From: an uncultured Eggerthella sp.
Lineage (GTDB): Bacteria; Actinomycetota; Coriobacteriia; Coriobacteriales; Eggerthellaceae
Assembly: GCA_900548955.1 (NCBI GenBank)
Contig: URMQ01000017.1
Span: 1 to 22,058, forward strand
Direction of reading: 5' to 3'
DNA: 22,058 bases
A program made the translations under genes and the position numbers. The notes beneath the pieces were generated by a model that worked only from the letters and a program-made list of their open reading frames with translations, ran no database searches and was not told the origin of the DNA. This document shows, one piece after another, positions 6,982 to 14,614 of the stretch. Within the stretch, counting starts at the first letter, position 1. Every line of letters starts with the position of its first letter.

Positions 6982-8202
6982 ATGGTTGAAAAGAACGCTA
7001 AAAACTACAGCCCTGCTCGTGCTCGTATGAAAGAAGTCACGGGCGACCTATACCAAGAAGCGCGCGATGCGAAAGCAGCTGGCAAGCCCGTCGGATATTC
7101 CACCTCGAATTTCATCAAGGAACTCTTTGAAGTATTCGATCTGAATGTAATTTACCCTGAGAACCATGCAGCGGCAGTTGCGGCACACAAGGGCGCCATT
7201 CCCTTCTGCGAAAAAGCTGAAGGCTTAGGCTATTCCATGGATTTGTGCTCCTATGCACGAATCAATTTGGGTTTTATCGAGCGCGATGAAGATTTTGGGT
7301 TTGGACTAGATATTCCTGAGCCAGATTTTCTATGCGTGGGCAACAATATTTGCACCACGGTTATTAAATGGTACGAAAACCTTGCGTGGAAGCTGGATAT
7401 CCCGTTCATCATGTTTGATGTGCCCTACAACACCGACGGCTATTACAAAAAGAGCAAAATAACCTACATGAAAAAGCAGGTGCAAGGTATCGTTGAACAG
7501 CTTGAAGAAATTAGCGGCAAAGCATTCGACTACGATAAGTTCCAGGAAGTAATGGAAATATCTGCTGAAAATGGCCGCTTATTCCAGGAAGCGCTGGATC
7601 TTATGGGTAAAACAGTTCCTTCTCCTGTAAGCGGATTTGATGCCTACAACTTTATGGCGCTCATGGTAATTGCGCGCGGACGCAAGGAAACCACCGAAGT
7701 GCTTCGCATGTATATTGATGAGTTGAAAGAAAAAATCGCTTCTGGTGAGAGCACCTTTAAGGGCGAAGAGAAGCATCGCATTATGTTTGACGGTTTGTGT
7801 TGTTGGCCCTACCTGCGGAGCAATTCCGAAACATTGGCGGAAAACGGCATTAACCTAGTAGGAACGCCTTATTGTGGCAATTATGGTGTGACGTTTAACG
7901 ACCTATACACTCTGTGCGAGGCATACGCGAAGACTAACAATGCAACAGGTATTGAATTAGGTCGCGATTATCGCCTAGGATTGATTGACGATTATCACTG
8001 TAATGGCGTGCTGTGTAACGTTATGCGTAGCTGTAAGCCCTGGGTTGGTATTATGTTTGAGATGCAACGTCAGCTAGAGAAGGCTCGTGGCTTACCATAC
8101 ACTACCTTCGACGCAGATCAGGCGGATCCTCGCGTGTTTAGCCAGGCTCAGTTTGAAACCCGCGTGCAAGGCTTGGCGGAAATCATGGAAGCCCGCAGAT
8201 AG
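6982..8202 (+). CDS. 2-Hydroxyacyl-CoA dehydratase alpha-type subunit (HgdA/HadB/FldB family)
   Basis: Partner of the preceding gene; the heterodimer binds the CoA ester and carries two 4Fe-4S clusters. It has 406 residues, like HadB-type alpha subunits. Likely cluster ligands are C89 in MDLCSYARINLG, C124 in GNNICTTV and C351 in VMRSCKPW. The C-terminus has the family hallmark FDADQADPRVFSQAQFETRV. It is unusually cysteine-rich: C340, C345 and C351 cluster near the third ligand, and C273/C274 are adjacent. The start is ATG at 6982, ten bases after GAGGGG; an upstream open frame from 6859 overlaps the previous gene in another phase and is not credible as protein. An 18-bp tandem repeat begins four bases after its stop codon. 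Confidence 0.92.
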   Translation: MVEKNAKNYSPARARMKEVTGDLYQEARDAKAAGKPVGYSTSNFIKELFEVFDLNVIYPENHAAAVAAHKGAIPFCEKAEGLGYSMDLCSYARINLGFIERDEDFGFGLDIPEPDFLCVGNNICTTVIKWYENLAWKLDIPFIMFDVPYNTDGYYKKSKITYMKKQVQGIVEQLEEISGKAFDYDKFQEVMEISAENGRLFQEALDLMGKTVPSPVSGFDAYNFMALMVIARGRKETTEVLRMYIDELKEKIASGESTFKGEEKHRIMFDGLCCWPYLRSNSETLAENGINLVGTPYCGNYGVTFNDLYTLCEAYAKTNNATGIELGRDYRLGLIDDYHCNGVLCNVMRSCKPWVGIMFEMQRQLEKARGLPYTTFDADQADPRVFSQAQFETRVQGLAEIMEARR

Positions 8203-8205
8203 GGT

Positions 8206-8250
8206 GGCGCTGACAAATAGAGCGGCGCTGACAAATAGAGCGTCGCTGAA
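8206..8250 (+). repeat. 18-bp tandem repeat, 2.5 copies
   Basis: GGCGCTGACAAATAGAGC occurs at 8206-8223 and again at 8224-8241, followed by a partial third copy (GTCGCTGAA). It begins just after the stop codon of the alpha subunit. The two full copies are identical, which points to a recent duplication. Confidence 0.8.
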
Positions 8251-8261
8251 GGTAATTAGGA

Positions 8262-8306
8262 GAGCTCATAGGTTCTAGCTGAATCTATGAGCTCGATTCA
8301 TAGATT
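8262..8306. promoter_or_regulatory. Two mutually exclusive hairpins (attenuator-like)
   Basis: Arm A GAGCTCATAG (8262-8271) pairs perfectly with CTATGAGCTC (8285-8294). The same middle segment, AATCTATGA (8282-8290), also pairs perfectly with TCATAGATT (8298-8306). Only one hairpin can form at a time. Neither is followed by a good T-tract, so a simple terminator is a weak reading. It lies between the dehydratase operon and the TRAP transporter. Confidence 0.5.
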
Positions 8307-8325
8307 TATGCAAAAAGCGTTTCTT

Positions 8326-8354
8326 GAACATGTTCTTATAACATTTCTGTTATA
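8326..8354. promoter_or_regulatory. Palindromic operator candidates upstream of the TRAP operon
   Basis: A perfect palindrome GAACATGTTC (8326-8335) is followed by the inverted pair TATAAC (8337-8342) and GTTATA (8349-8354). TTGAAC at 8324 and TGTTAT 18 bases later form a mediocre -35/-10 pair overlapping these sites. A regulator acting on the transporter would fit here; which one is not known. Confidence 0.35.
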
Positions 8355-8649
8355 TAGCCATAGTTATTAATAAACTTATGCAACCCCTGAATAAATGACC
8401 CTCTTTATTTGGAGGAATCCCAGTACAGCAGCGAATTTATACTGAAATCAAGGCTACAGCGGTGCGCATTGTAGAGAGGGAATGGCGCACCAGATTATTC
8501 CAGAAAAGGGTTAAGTCATCGCTGCAGCATGGAGGGAAGACCTATCCTAGAAAGCTAGTCTGGGGGACAAATAAAGACCAGCATTCTAAGGTGTCTGATG
8601 CGCCATTGCCTTCAATTTGTTCAACAAAGAATTGGAGGTGAAAAAACGG
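8355..8649 (+). other. Long untranslated leader of the TRAP operon with a hairpin
   Basis: If transcription starts near the palindromes, the leader is close to 300 bases without a convincing gene. A seven-base perfect stem GGTGCGC / GCGCACC (8461-8467 with 8485-8491) encloses a 17-base loop; a small CTAG-aaag-CTAG hairpin and purine-rich GGAGG-like stretches follow. I do not recognise a known riboswitch class. Confidence 0.35.
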
Positions 8650-9228
8650 ATGAAAGTCATTAAGTGGTTTGACGAGCACTTTGAGGAATTCATTCTGATT
8701 GTTTTCCTTGTTCTTATTTCTTGTGTCACTTTATTACAAGTTATTTGTCGTAACGTGCCCGCATTTCCAGTCCTGACGTGGCCAGAAGAACTGTGCCGCT
8801 TCTTATGGATCGCAACAGTATTCCTTTCGTTGCCTTATACCATCCGTACAGAGTCGATGTTGAGAGTTACTGCTCTTGTTGACATCATGCCTTGGAAAGT
8901 TCGCAACGTCGTTAACGTAATTGTTGATGTTGTTACTTTCGCAATGATGGCAGTTCTCACCAATGCAGCAGTAACCGTTTTAATGCGTATCGTTGAGAGT
9001 GGAGAAACTTCTCCTGCAATGGTTCTCCCAATGTGGATTATGTATCTCATCGTTCTTGTCGGTTTTGCACTTGCTGCACTGCGTAGCGTGGAAATGTTCG
9101 TTATTCATATCAAGCATATCAATGTAGAGCCTAAGAGCACTATTGAAGAGCAAACCGAATTTGAGCTTGAATCTGGCAATTTTGATACCAGCGCAATTAA
9201 GGCTATGGGTAAGGAGGGGGATGAATAA
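8650..9228 (+). CDS. dctQ: TRAP transporter small membrane subunit, DctQ family
   Basis: Small integral membrane component of a tripartite ATP-independent periplasmic (TRAP) transporter, which uses an ion gradient and an extracytoplasmic binding protein to take up carboxylates. It has 192 residues and four hydrophobic segments (about 13-35, 47-67, 85-108, 127-147). The DctQ signature between segments two and three reads TWPEELCRFLW followed by RTESMLRVTAL. A hydrophilic tail of about 40 residues follows the last segment and is longer than usual. ATG at 8650 is preceded by GGAGG eleven bases upstream; an alternative GTG at 8638 overlaps the site. The stop codon overlaps the ATG of dctM by one base, so the two are translationally coupled. 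Confidence 0.9.
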   Translation: MKVIKWFDEHFEEFILIVFLVLISCVTLLQVICRNVPAFPVLTWPEELCRFLWIATVFLSLPYTIRTESMLRVTALVDIMPWKVRNVVNVIVDVVTFAMMAVLTNAAVTVLMRIVESGETSPAMVLPMWIMYLIVLVGFALAALRSVEMFVIHIKHINVEPKSTIEEQTEFELESGNFDTSAIKAMGKEGDE

Positions 9229-10523
9229 TGCCGGCAATTCTTGTATTCGTAGTATTCCTTGTCGTCCTTGCATTCTCCGTACCTATTGGTGTCGCAATGA
9301 TTGCGGGCTCCCTGGCTCCTATTTGGGTTACAGGTGTTGGCGGCAATGTTACTCAGTTAGTAACCAATGCATTTTCTGGTGCTAACTCAACGCCAATCTT
9401 GGCAGTACCTCTGTTCATCTTCGGCGGCATCATCATGGCCGAAGGTGGCATTTCTCAGAAACTGTTTAACTTCTTCGCCTACTTTGTAGGTCGCTTCCCA
9501 GGCGGCGTACCTTGTGCAGTTGTTATTACCTGCTTGTTCTACGGTGCTATTTCTGGTTCCGGTCCTGCAACGGCAGCTGCAGTAGGTTCTATGTGTATTC
9601 CATTCTTAGTTAGCTTGGGATACGAACGTAAGTGGAGCTCCGGCTTGATTGTTGTAGCTGGTGGTTTGGGCGTAATTATCCCGCCATCTATTCCATTCGT
9701 TCTGTATTCACTGGCAACTGGTGTTTCCACTGGTGCTTTGTTCCTGGGCGGTATCTTCCCTGGTATCCTCATCGGTCTTGTATTGATGATTTACTGCGTA
9801 ATTCACTGCAAGCGCCAGGGTGAAGACCGTGATCGTATTGACACTTCAATGCAGGAACTTCATGACATGGGTCTTGGCCGTTTGTTCATTGACAGCTTCC
9901 CTGCACTGCTTTGCCCAATCATCGTTCTGGGCGGTATCTATGCAGGTTTCGTAACTCCTACTGAAGCTGCATGTATCAGCGTATTCTATGCTCTGATTGT
10001 TTCTCTTTGGGTGTACAAGACCATCAAGATCAAGGACATCTGGAACATCATGGTAACGGCAGTTCGTACGTATGGTGGTTTGGCGTTCGTACTGGCATTT
10101 GCAACTGCATTCGGTCGCGTACTTTCTCTTACTGGCGCATCTGCTGCAATTACCAACTTCATCACCTCTACCTTCGGTGAAGCATGGATTGCTCTTACCT
10201 TCTGCATGATCCTGTTCCTTATCCTGGGTATGGTTATGGATACCGGTCCTGCAATCATCATTTTGGCTCCTATTCTGTTGCCTGCAATGGAAGCTTTGGG
10301 AGTCGACCCAGTCCACTTTGGTGTAATTCTGGTTTGCTGCTTGGCAATCGGTCTTGCAACTCCACCATTTGGACTCAACCTGTTCGTTGTCTCGAACCTC
10401 TCTGGCGAAAAGCCAATGGACATCGCAGCCAAGGCAGTACCTTTCATCATCGCATTCTTGGTCGCTTTGGTACTGATTGTGTACATTCCTTGGTTCTCTA
10501 CGTTCCTCTATTTGGGTCAGTAG
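9228..10523 (+). CDS. dctM: TRAP transporter large permease, DctM family
   Basis: Main membrane-spanning subunit of the TRAP transporter. It has 431 residues, the usual DctM length, and is hydrophobic throughout with about 11-12 predicted segments. Family motifs include AVPLFIFGGIIMAEGGIS, the helical-hairpin region GAISGSGPATAAAVGS, IIPPSIPFVLY, and the second half LGMVMDTGPAIIILAPILLP with GLATPPFGLNLF. The start is ATG at 9228, preceded by the strong site AAGGAGGGGG, and overlaps the dctQ stop. Codon use is as biased as in the flavoenzyme gene, suggesting high expression. Together with dctP it makes a complete three-part system. The substrate is a carboxylate by family; which one is not shown by the sequence. 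Confidence 0.95.
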   Translation: MPAILVFVVFLVVLAFSVPIGVAMIAGSLAPIWVTGVGGNVTQLVTNAFSGANSTPILAVPLFIFGGIIMAEGGISQKLFNFFAYFVGRFPGGVPCAVVITCLFYGAISGSGPATAAAVGSMCIPFLVSLGYERKWSSGLIVVAGGLGVIIPPSIPFVLYSLATGVSTGALFLGGIFPGILIGLVLMIYCVIHCKRQGEDRDRIDTSMQELHDMGLGRLFIDSFPALLCPIIVLGGIYAGFVTPTEAACISVFYALIVSLWVYKTIKIKDIWNIMVTAVRTYGGLAFVLAFATAFGRVLSLTGASAAITNFITSTFGEAWIALTFCMILFLILGMVMDTGPAIIILAPILLPAMEALGVDPVHFGVILVCCLAIGLATPPFGLNLFVVSNLSGEKPMDIAAKAVPFIIAFLVALVLIVYIPWFSTFLYLGQ

Positions 10524-10548
10524 TTACTCAAGAAGGAATTGGATTTAC

Positions 10549-10580
10549 CTGGCGCTCAAGACAAAGAGCTTGGGCGCTGG
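10549..10580 (+). promoter_or_regulatory. Intercistronic stem-loop between dctM and dctP
   Basis: GCGCTCAAG (10552-10560) pairs with CTTGGGCGC (10569-10577), one pair being G-U, and extends to 12 pairs with further wobbles. There is no T-tract after it. Hairpins in this place often protect or partly terminate the message so that the binding protein is made in excess; that role is inferred. Confidence 0.5.
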
Positions 10581-10657
10581 GATTTAAAAAGCTTTATCTG
10601 GGCTAAGTACAAAACGCTCTGTTGTAAGAAAAGATTTTTGGAAGGAGATTGAGGGGA

Positions 10658-11758
10658 ATGAAAGCAAAATTGCACTCAAAAGCTTTGAACAAGTTTCTAG
10701 CTTTTATCGGTGTATCTGCACTCGCACTCGTATTGGCAATGGGTCTAACGGGCTGCAGTGGTGATAGCTCCTCTGAAAGCTCATCCGGCGGCAACGACGC
10801 TTATGCTGATCTTGAGCCGGTAACCTTGATCCTTGCTGACTCTACAGCAAAGGATTCTGCTGGTAACCTTTTGGGCCAGGAAATTGCTAATCAGGCAAAT
10901 GAAATTACTGGTGGTAAGTTGACTATCGATTATCACGGAACTGGCGAGCTTGGTGGCGACACTGACTTGGTTCGTCAGGAACAGTCTAACGACATCCAGA
11001 TGGTAATCATGCAGCCTGCTCCTATGGTATCTTTCGTACCTGACATGGCAGTATTCGACCTCCCAATGGCATTTGCAACTTATGATGCAGAACAGATCGA
11101 AACTGTTCTTAATGGTGACAACGAATTCACTCAGGGCTTAGAGGCTTCTTTTGAGGAAGCTGGTCTTCACAACTTAGGCTTCCTCCAGAATGGCACCTTC
11201 CGTGAGACCACTTCTAACAAGGCTCTGAACACCATCGAAGACTTCAGCGCTCTTCAGATTCGTACCATGGAAAATGCAAACCACATGGCATTCTGGCAGG
11301 CAATTGGCGCAGAACCTACCCCACTTGCTTGGGCTGAAGTTTACTTCGCTCTTCAGAATGGCACGGTAGACGCTCAGGAAAATGCTATTGACACCTGCGC
11401 TGGTTCTAGCCTCCAGGAAGTTCAGGATTACCTGGCAATGACCAACCACATTCTGTATGCAAACAACATCAGCATCAACAAGGAAGCTTGGGACTCTTTG
11501 GATCCTGCATACCAGGAAGCTTTGACTCAGGCTGTAAATCAGGCAATCGAAGTTATGAAGCCTAAGATGCTCGAAATGCAGGACGAACAGTTGAAGACGC
11601 TGACCGACGGTGGCATGGAAGTTATCGAATATGATCAGTCCTTCTTCGACAACATTCTTGCTAACGAGCAGGTTCAGGCTCTCTACACTGACATTTCTGG
11701 TCAGACTGAAGGCCTTTCCGACACTTTGGTAGCTGAACTCGAGAAGACAAAAGAGTAA
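10658..11758 (+). CDS. dctP: TRAP transporter solute-binding lipoprotein, DctP family
   Basis: Extracytoplasmic receptor that hands a carboxylate to DctQM. It has 366 residues. The N-terminus has a basic stretch, a hydrophobic core and the lipobox LTGC with C33 as lipid anchor, as expected in a Gram-positive host, followed by a Ser/Gly linker. The DctP core shows LQIRTMENANHMAFWQAIGA and AWAEVYFALQNGTVDAQEN; R202 corresponds to the arginine that grips the substrate carboxylate in this family. ATG at 10658 was chosen; AAGGAG lies ten bases before it and GAGGGG directly before it, so a TTG at 10649 is a minor alternative. It is the third gene of the operon, after a stem-loop, and is closed by the strong hairpin at 11886. 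Uptake of an aromatic or hydroxy acid for the neighbouring enzymes is inferred from context. Confidence 0.94.
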   Translation: MKAKLHSKALNKFLAFIGVSALALVLAMGLTGCSGDSSSESSSGGNDAYADLEPVTLILADSTAKDSAGNLLGQEIANQANEITGGKLTIDYHGTGELGGDTDLVRQEQSNDIQMVIMQPAPMVSFVPDMAVFDLPMAFATYDAEQIETVLNGDNEFTQGLEASFEEAGLHNLGFLQNGTFRETTSNKALNTIEDFSALQIRTMENANHMAFWQAIGAEPTPLAWAEVYFALQNGTVDAQENAIDTCAGSSLQEVQDYLAMTNHILYANNISINKEAWDSLDPAYQEALTQAVNQAIEVMKPKMLEMQDEQLKTLTDGGMEVIEYDQSFFDNILANEQVQALYTDISGQTEGLSDTLVAELEKTKE

Positions 11759-11885
11759 ATAACATTGCGAATTTTTGATTGGTGTTGCGGCAATGCGAAA
11801 TAAGACGCGAAAGCAAATTAGCTCGTAGCTGCGACACCAACCTTGAACAAGCAAGAAAGTTTTGTACTACGGCTTTTCTCTCTCT

Positions 11886-11924
11886 CAAAGAGCTGCGCTG
11901 GATTCAATCTAGTGCAGCTCTTTG
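11886..11924. terminator. Strong hairpin terminator after dctP
   Basis: A perfect 11-bp stem CAAAGAGCTGC / GCAGCTCTTTG (11886-11896 with 11914-11924) continues inward as CTGGATT / AATCTAG with one wobble. It is followed by TATAGG rather than a pure T-run. T/C-rich sequence on the left means it could also act on the minus strand. Confidence 0.7.
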
Positions 11925-11960
11925 TATAGGGAATAAATGAATTGGAGTTAAAGATAGGTT

Positions 11961-12089
11961 AGGCAGGGCCACATCAGGCGGGGTTACGCTAGGCGGACTA
12001 GTTTAGGTAGGGCAACGCTAGGCGGGGCTAGTTTAGGCAGAGTTATGTTAGGCAGAGCAATACAAGACAGGATTACGCTAGGGTGTCGG
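11961..12089. repeat. 15-bp minisatellite, eight to nine degenerate units
   Basis: Units of the form AGGCGGGGTTACGCT begin at 11961, 11976, 11991, 12005, 12020, 12035, 12050, 12065 and 12080, so the period is 15 except for one 14-base unit. Units ending in ACGCT and TAGTTT partly alternate, hinting at an older 30-bp unit. It sits between the dctP terminator and the LysR terminator. From 12003 onward one + frame stays open and gives a five-residue period (LGRAT, LGGAS, LGRVM), but no start codon or ribosome binding site goes with it. Confidence 0.8.
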
Positions 12090-12118
12090 ATAAACTGGAT
12101 CTAAGTTATAGTTGCAAG

Positions 12119-12146
12119 AAAAATCCACCAAAGTAATGAGTGGATT
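12119..12146 (-). terminator. Terminator of the LysR gene
   Basis: Read on the minus strand, AATCCAC / GTGGATT (12140-12146 with 12122-12128) encloses an 11-base loop and is followed by a run of T. It lies about 100 bases beyond the lysR stop codon. Confidence 0.6.
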
Positions 12147-12244
12147 AGTGAAAGCAAATTTAATAATGAGTAGTTTTTGAAGTCCGATCCTTTAAAAACT
12201 GAGATCTTTACTTAAGTCCGAAGCTCTTTTATGGGCTGAACTTC

Positions 12245-13138
12245 TTAATCGACTTTTACATCAAAGCCATAATTCTTGTTGAAATGTTTGATGACGAAAT
12301 CTCTAAAGCGAAGAGTTGCCCAATTCATTACTGAATTTTCTGGCCACTTTAAGTAAAGATAGCGTTTGCCGTGAATATCGTTTAGCGGAATGGAGGCAAC
12401 CTGTTCGTGCCATCTTCCGAACCAGGTAATGGAAGGTGCCAGTGCTACACCAAAATCGTGAGCAACATAGGACATTACGCGATTGTAGTCCTGATCTTCA
12501 ATAACGGTATTTGGCTTAAAGCCCGCTTGAGAGTACATCTTGGAAATAATGCTATAAAACGGCGAATCACAAAGCGTGCTTACGAAGGGAACATCCGATA
12601 AGCTGGCAAGCGATACACTTGAAGCGTTTGAAAGTGAATTATTGCGCGACACGGCAAGGCAAACTTGCTCTTCGCCGAGAAGTAAATAATTCGGTTCTTT
12701 ATGAATGTGAGGACTGGCGAAGAACGTGATGCTAGGTTTCACTGTTTTTAGTTTTGTTGAATTCCATGAAGCCATGCGTAAACGCACGTTAGGATACTGC
12801 TCTTTGAAACCAATGATGATATCTTCGAACTCACCCATAGGAACTGGCGAATAAATGTCGACTGAGAAATTCTTGTTATGAATGAAGTCGGAGATATCAA
12901 GCTTAATGGATTCAGCGGAATCTAAAACATCAATAACCTTACTAAGCGCAAACCGACCCGCATCGTTTAGAACAATATTGCGACCTACGCGGTCGAACAG
13001 GGGAGCCCCTAACTCGTTTTCTAAAGAATGGAGGCTTCGACTGAGGCTTGGTTGTGAAGTATGCAGTTTTTGAGCTGCTTTGGTAAGGCTTTCACATTGT
13101 GCAATAACGTAAAAGTTTTGTAGTTGTTGCATTTCCAT
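12245..13138 (-). CDS. LysR-family transcriptional regulator
   Basis: DNA-binding regulator that responds to a small effector. It has 297 residues, the usual family length. The N-terminal winged helix (about 1-60) reads LQNFYVIAQCESLTKAAQKL, then HTSQPSLSRSLHSLENELG and RVGRNIVLNDAG. The remainder is the two-lobed effector domain, from about residue 90. ATG at 13138 is preceded by AAGGAGGTG seven bases upstream; a longer frame from 13171 contains that site and is not credible. The gene converges with the TRAP operon and is divergent from the TPR gene at 13541. A 12-bp perfect inverted repeat lies about 135 bases upstream and may be its own binding site. LysR proteins next to carboxylate transporters often sense the transported compound; here that is inference. 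Confidence 0.92.
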   Translation of the reverse strand: MEMQQLQNFYVIAQCESLTKAAQKLHTSQPSLSRSLHSLENELGAPLFDRVGRNIVLNDAGRFALSKVIDVLDSAESIKLDISDFIHNKNFSVDIYSPVPMGEFEDIIIGFKEQYPNVRLRMASWNSTKLKTVKPSITFFASPHIHKEPNYLLLGEEQVCLAVSRNNSLSNASSVSLASLSDVPFVSTLCDSPFYSIISKMYSQAGFKPNTVIEDQDYNRVMSYVAHDFGVALAPSITWFGRWHEQVASIPLNDIHGKRYLYLKWPENSVMNWATLRFRDFVIKHFNKNYGFDVKVD

Positions 13139-13540
13139 AGTCGCACACCTCCTTTTATGGCCGAGGAGCATCAGATGCTATTGTCAGGTTGAACGACAGA
13201 GCAAAGGGCACCGGGGAGTATCTAGGATTATCTAAGAAAACTGCCGGAATGCATTAACTCTGCAGCATGGAGTTAGTTATTGAAATTATCAATAACTAAC
13301 TTTTGCAATACCTATTGTAATAGGCTGACTTTAGGTAATTTATACCAATAATGAATAATGATCAGTCGAATTATGAAAGAATCAAAAAAAGTAGTAAGCA
13401 TACAATCAGATATTCTGTATATAAATCTAAGGTAGTTTGCCATTTTTTCGGAAATCTGCCTACATCCGTAGATTAGAAATCTCAGTTTCAAGCCGATGTT
13501 CAGGTGCTATAGACAATACTCATAGTTAAGGTGAAATAAT
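13139..13540. other. Intergenic region between divergent lysR and TPR gene
   Basis: No gene is seen in these 402 bases. Next to lysR is its ribosome binding site (13146-13154). The middle contains the inverted repeats listed at 13272-13324. The part to 13540 is AT-rich and ends with AAGGTGA, the ribosome binding site of the gene at 13541. Confidence 0.5.
13272..13324. promoter_or_regulatory. Perfect inverted repeats, candidate LysR operator
   Basis: GTTAGTTATTGA (13272-13283) and TCAATAACTAAC (13289-13300) form a perfect 12-bp inverted repeat with a five-base spacer. Directly after it, CCTATT-GT-AATAGG (13311-13324) is another perfect palindrome, overlapped by CAATA-CC-TATTG. The AT-rich dyads resemble LysR-type sites, and the position between divergent genes fits autoregulation. 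A short TTTT after the first repeat also allows a weak hairpin terminator. Confidence 0.45.
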
Positions 13541-14614
13541 ATGATGCGCAATATAAGTGAATGCAATAACGAAATAAGAGATGTAAACGGGTCGGATAAT
13601 TCGACGAATGGTATCAACGAGAATTCTATACAGCCAGCTAAATCGCAATCCAGAGAAGATCAAGCGGGGGAAATTTCCTTGTATATTAACCAGGCTCTGG
13701 ACGCATACAAAGATGATGATTCTACGACGGTTACCGAATGTTGTAACAAAGTATTGGCTATTGATCCCGAAAACGAAGAAGCATGGAAGTTGCTTGCGCT
13801 ATTTGGCGGTTGGGATGCGAAGCTTTATGACTTCGATACTGGATACATTTTGCGTACGATTAATCATGCGCTTGGGCTGACTCCCGAAAACGAAAAGTAC
13901 GATGTTGCAGCTGATATTTACACGGCGCGTAAGCGACAAATTTCCTTGCGTTTGGAAGCGGCAATCATGATGCCTTCTTACCAAGGTGCCAAACAAACGC
14001 ATGCAGTAATGATGGACTGGAAACGTCTGCTGGCAGAAATTCCTTACTTAACGCCCGGACTAATCGAGAGCGAAGTTACGCTGTGTAGCAATATTTGTAC
14101 GCGTTCGAAGATGGGCATAATGCCTAATGACAGACTTGTATATACCGCATATGCCACGTTTAACAACAAAGAGCCTTATGGCGAAACTTTTCGCAAGGTT
14201 TTAGCTTCGCGAGCAGAAAAAGAAATGCAGCGAGAAGCGAACACGTTGGTATCTGCGAAAAAAGAAGTGGAAGATCGTCTGGCGAAGTACCGAGCCCAGG
14301 TTGAAGCGGGTGATATTTCCGCAGAAGAGGAAAAAACTCTTCTGGAAGAGGAAGCTTCCGCATTGCGCGATAGGCTATCGAATGTGGTAGGTATGTCTAA
14401 CCGAAAGCTCTACCAGCAGCAATACGAGGAATTACAAAACCAGTTGGCAAATTTAAAGCCCTATAAATTCTTTAAGCGAAATGAAATAAATGACCAATTG
14501 AAGGCAGTTCGCGAAAAGCTGGATCAGATTGATGCTCAAATTGAGGGAGCGAAGAGCAAAATTCAGCCTCAAATTGAAGCAATTGAAAAACGAATTGCGG
14601 AAATTTCAAAGTAA
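13541..14614 (+). CDS. TPR-like and coiled-coil protein of unknown function
   Basis: I do not recognise a named family. The 357 residues have three parts. Residues 1-45 are polar and probably disordered (many N, S, E). Residues 46-125 look like tetratricopeptide helices: EISLYINQALDAYK, then CCNKVLAIDPENEEAWKLLA, then a related helix ending GLTPENEKYDVAADIY. From about 225 to the end is a long charged coiled coil, rich in K, E, Q and A with few helix breakers except a short KPYKFFKRNE turn at about 308-317. There is no signal peptide or membrane segment, so a cytoplasmic scaffold role is plausible. ATG at 13541 follows AAGGTGA; a second ATG is adjacent. It lies between lysR and the CoA-transferase and shows no catalytic motif, so a direct part in the pathway is unproven. 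Confidence 0.8.
   Translation: MMRNISECNNEIRDVNGSDNSTNGINENSIQPAKSQSREDQAGEISLYINQALDAYKDDDSTTVTECCNKVLAIDPENEEAWKLLALFGGWDAKLYDFDTGYILRTINHALGLTPENEKYDVAADIYTARKRQISLRLEAAIMMPSYQGAKQTHAVMMDWKRLLAEIPYLTPGLIESEVTLCSNICTRSKMGIMPNDRLVYTAYATFNNKEPYGETFRKVLASRAEKEMQREANTLVSAKKEVEDRLAKYRAQVEAGDISAEEEKTLLEEEASALRDRLSNVVGMSNRKLYQQQYEELQNQLANLKPYKFFKRNEINDQLKAVREKLDQIDAQIEGAKSKIQPQIEAIEKRIAEISK

Noticed and set aside
8482..8514. Possible nine-residue leader peptide in the TRAP leader
   Set aside because: GAGAGGG is too close to the ATG and the codons give no amino-acid signal typical of attenuation.
9539..10486. Minus-strand and alternative + frames within dctM
   Set aside because: The codon bias of dctM keeps stops out of other frames; the translations lack protein-like patterns and dctM is a textbook family member.
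11174..11854. 226-codon minus frame opposite dctP
   Set aside because: No start signal, no motif, and fully antisense to a convincing lipoprotein gene.
11961..12089. CRISPR array at the 15-bp repeats
   Set aside because: Repeats are contiguous, short and degenerate with no spacers, and no cas genes are present.
8522..13272. CTGCAGCATGGAG shared by the TRAP leader (8522-8534) and the lysR promoter region (13260-13272)
   Set aside because: A 13-base match between two places in a 22-kb window is expected by chance.
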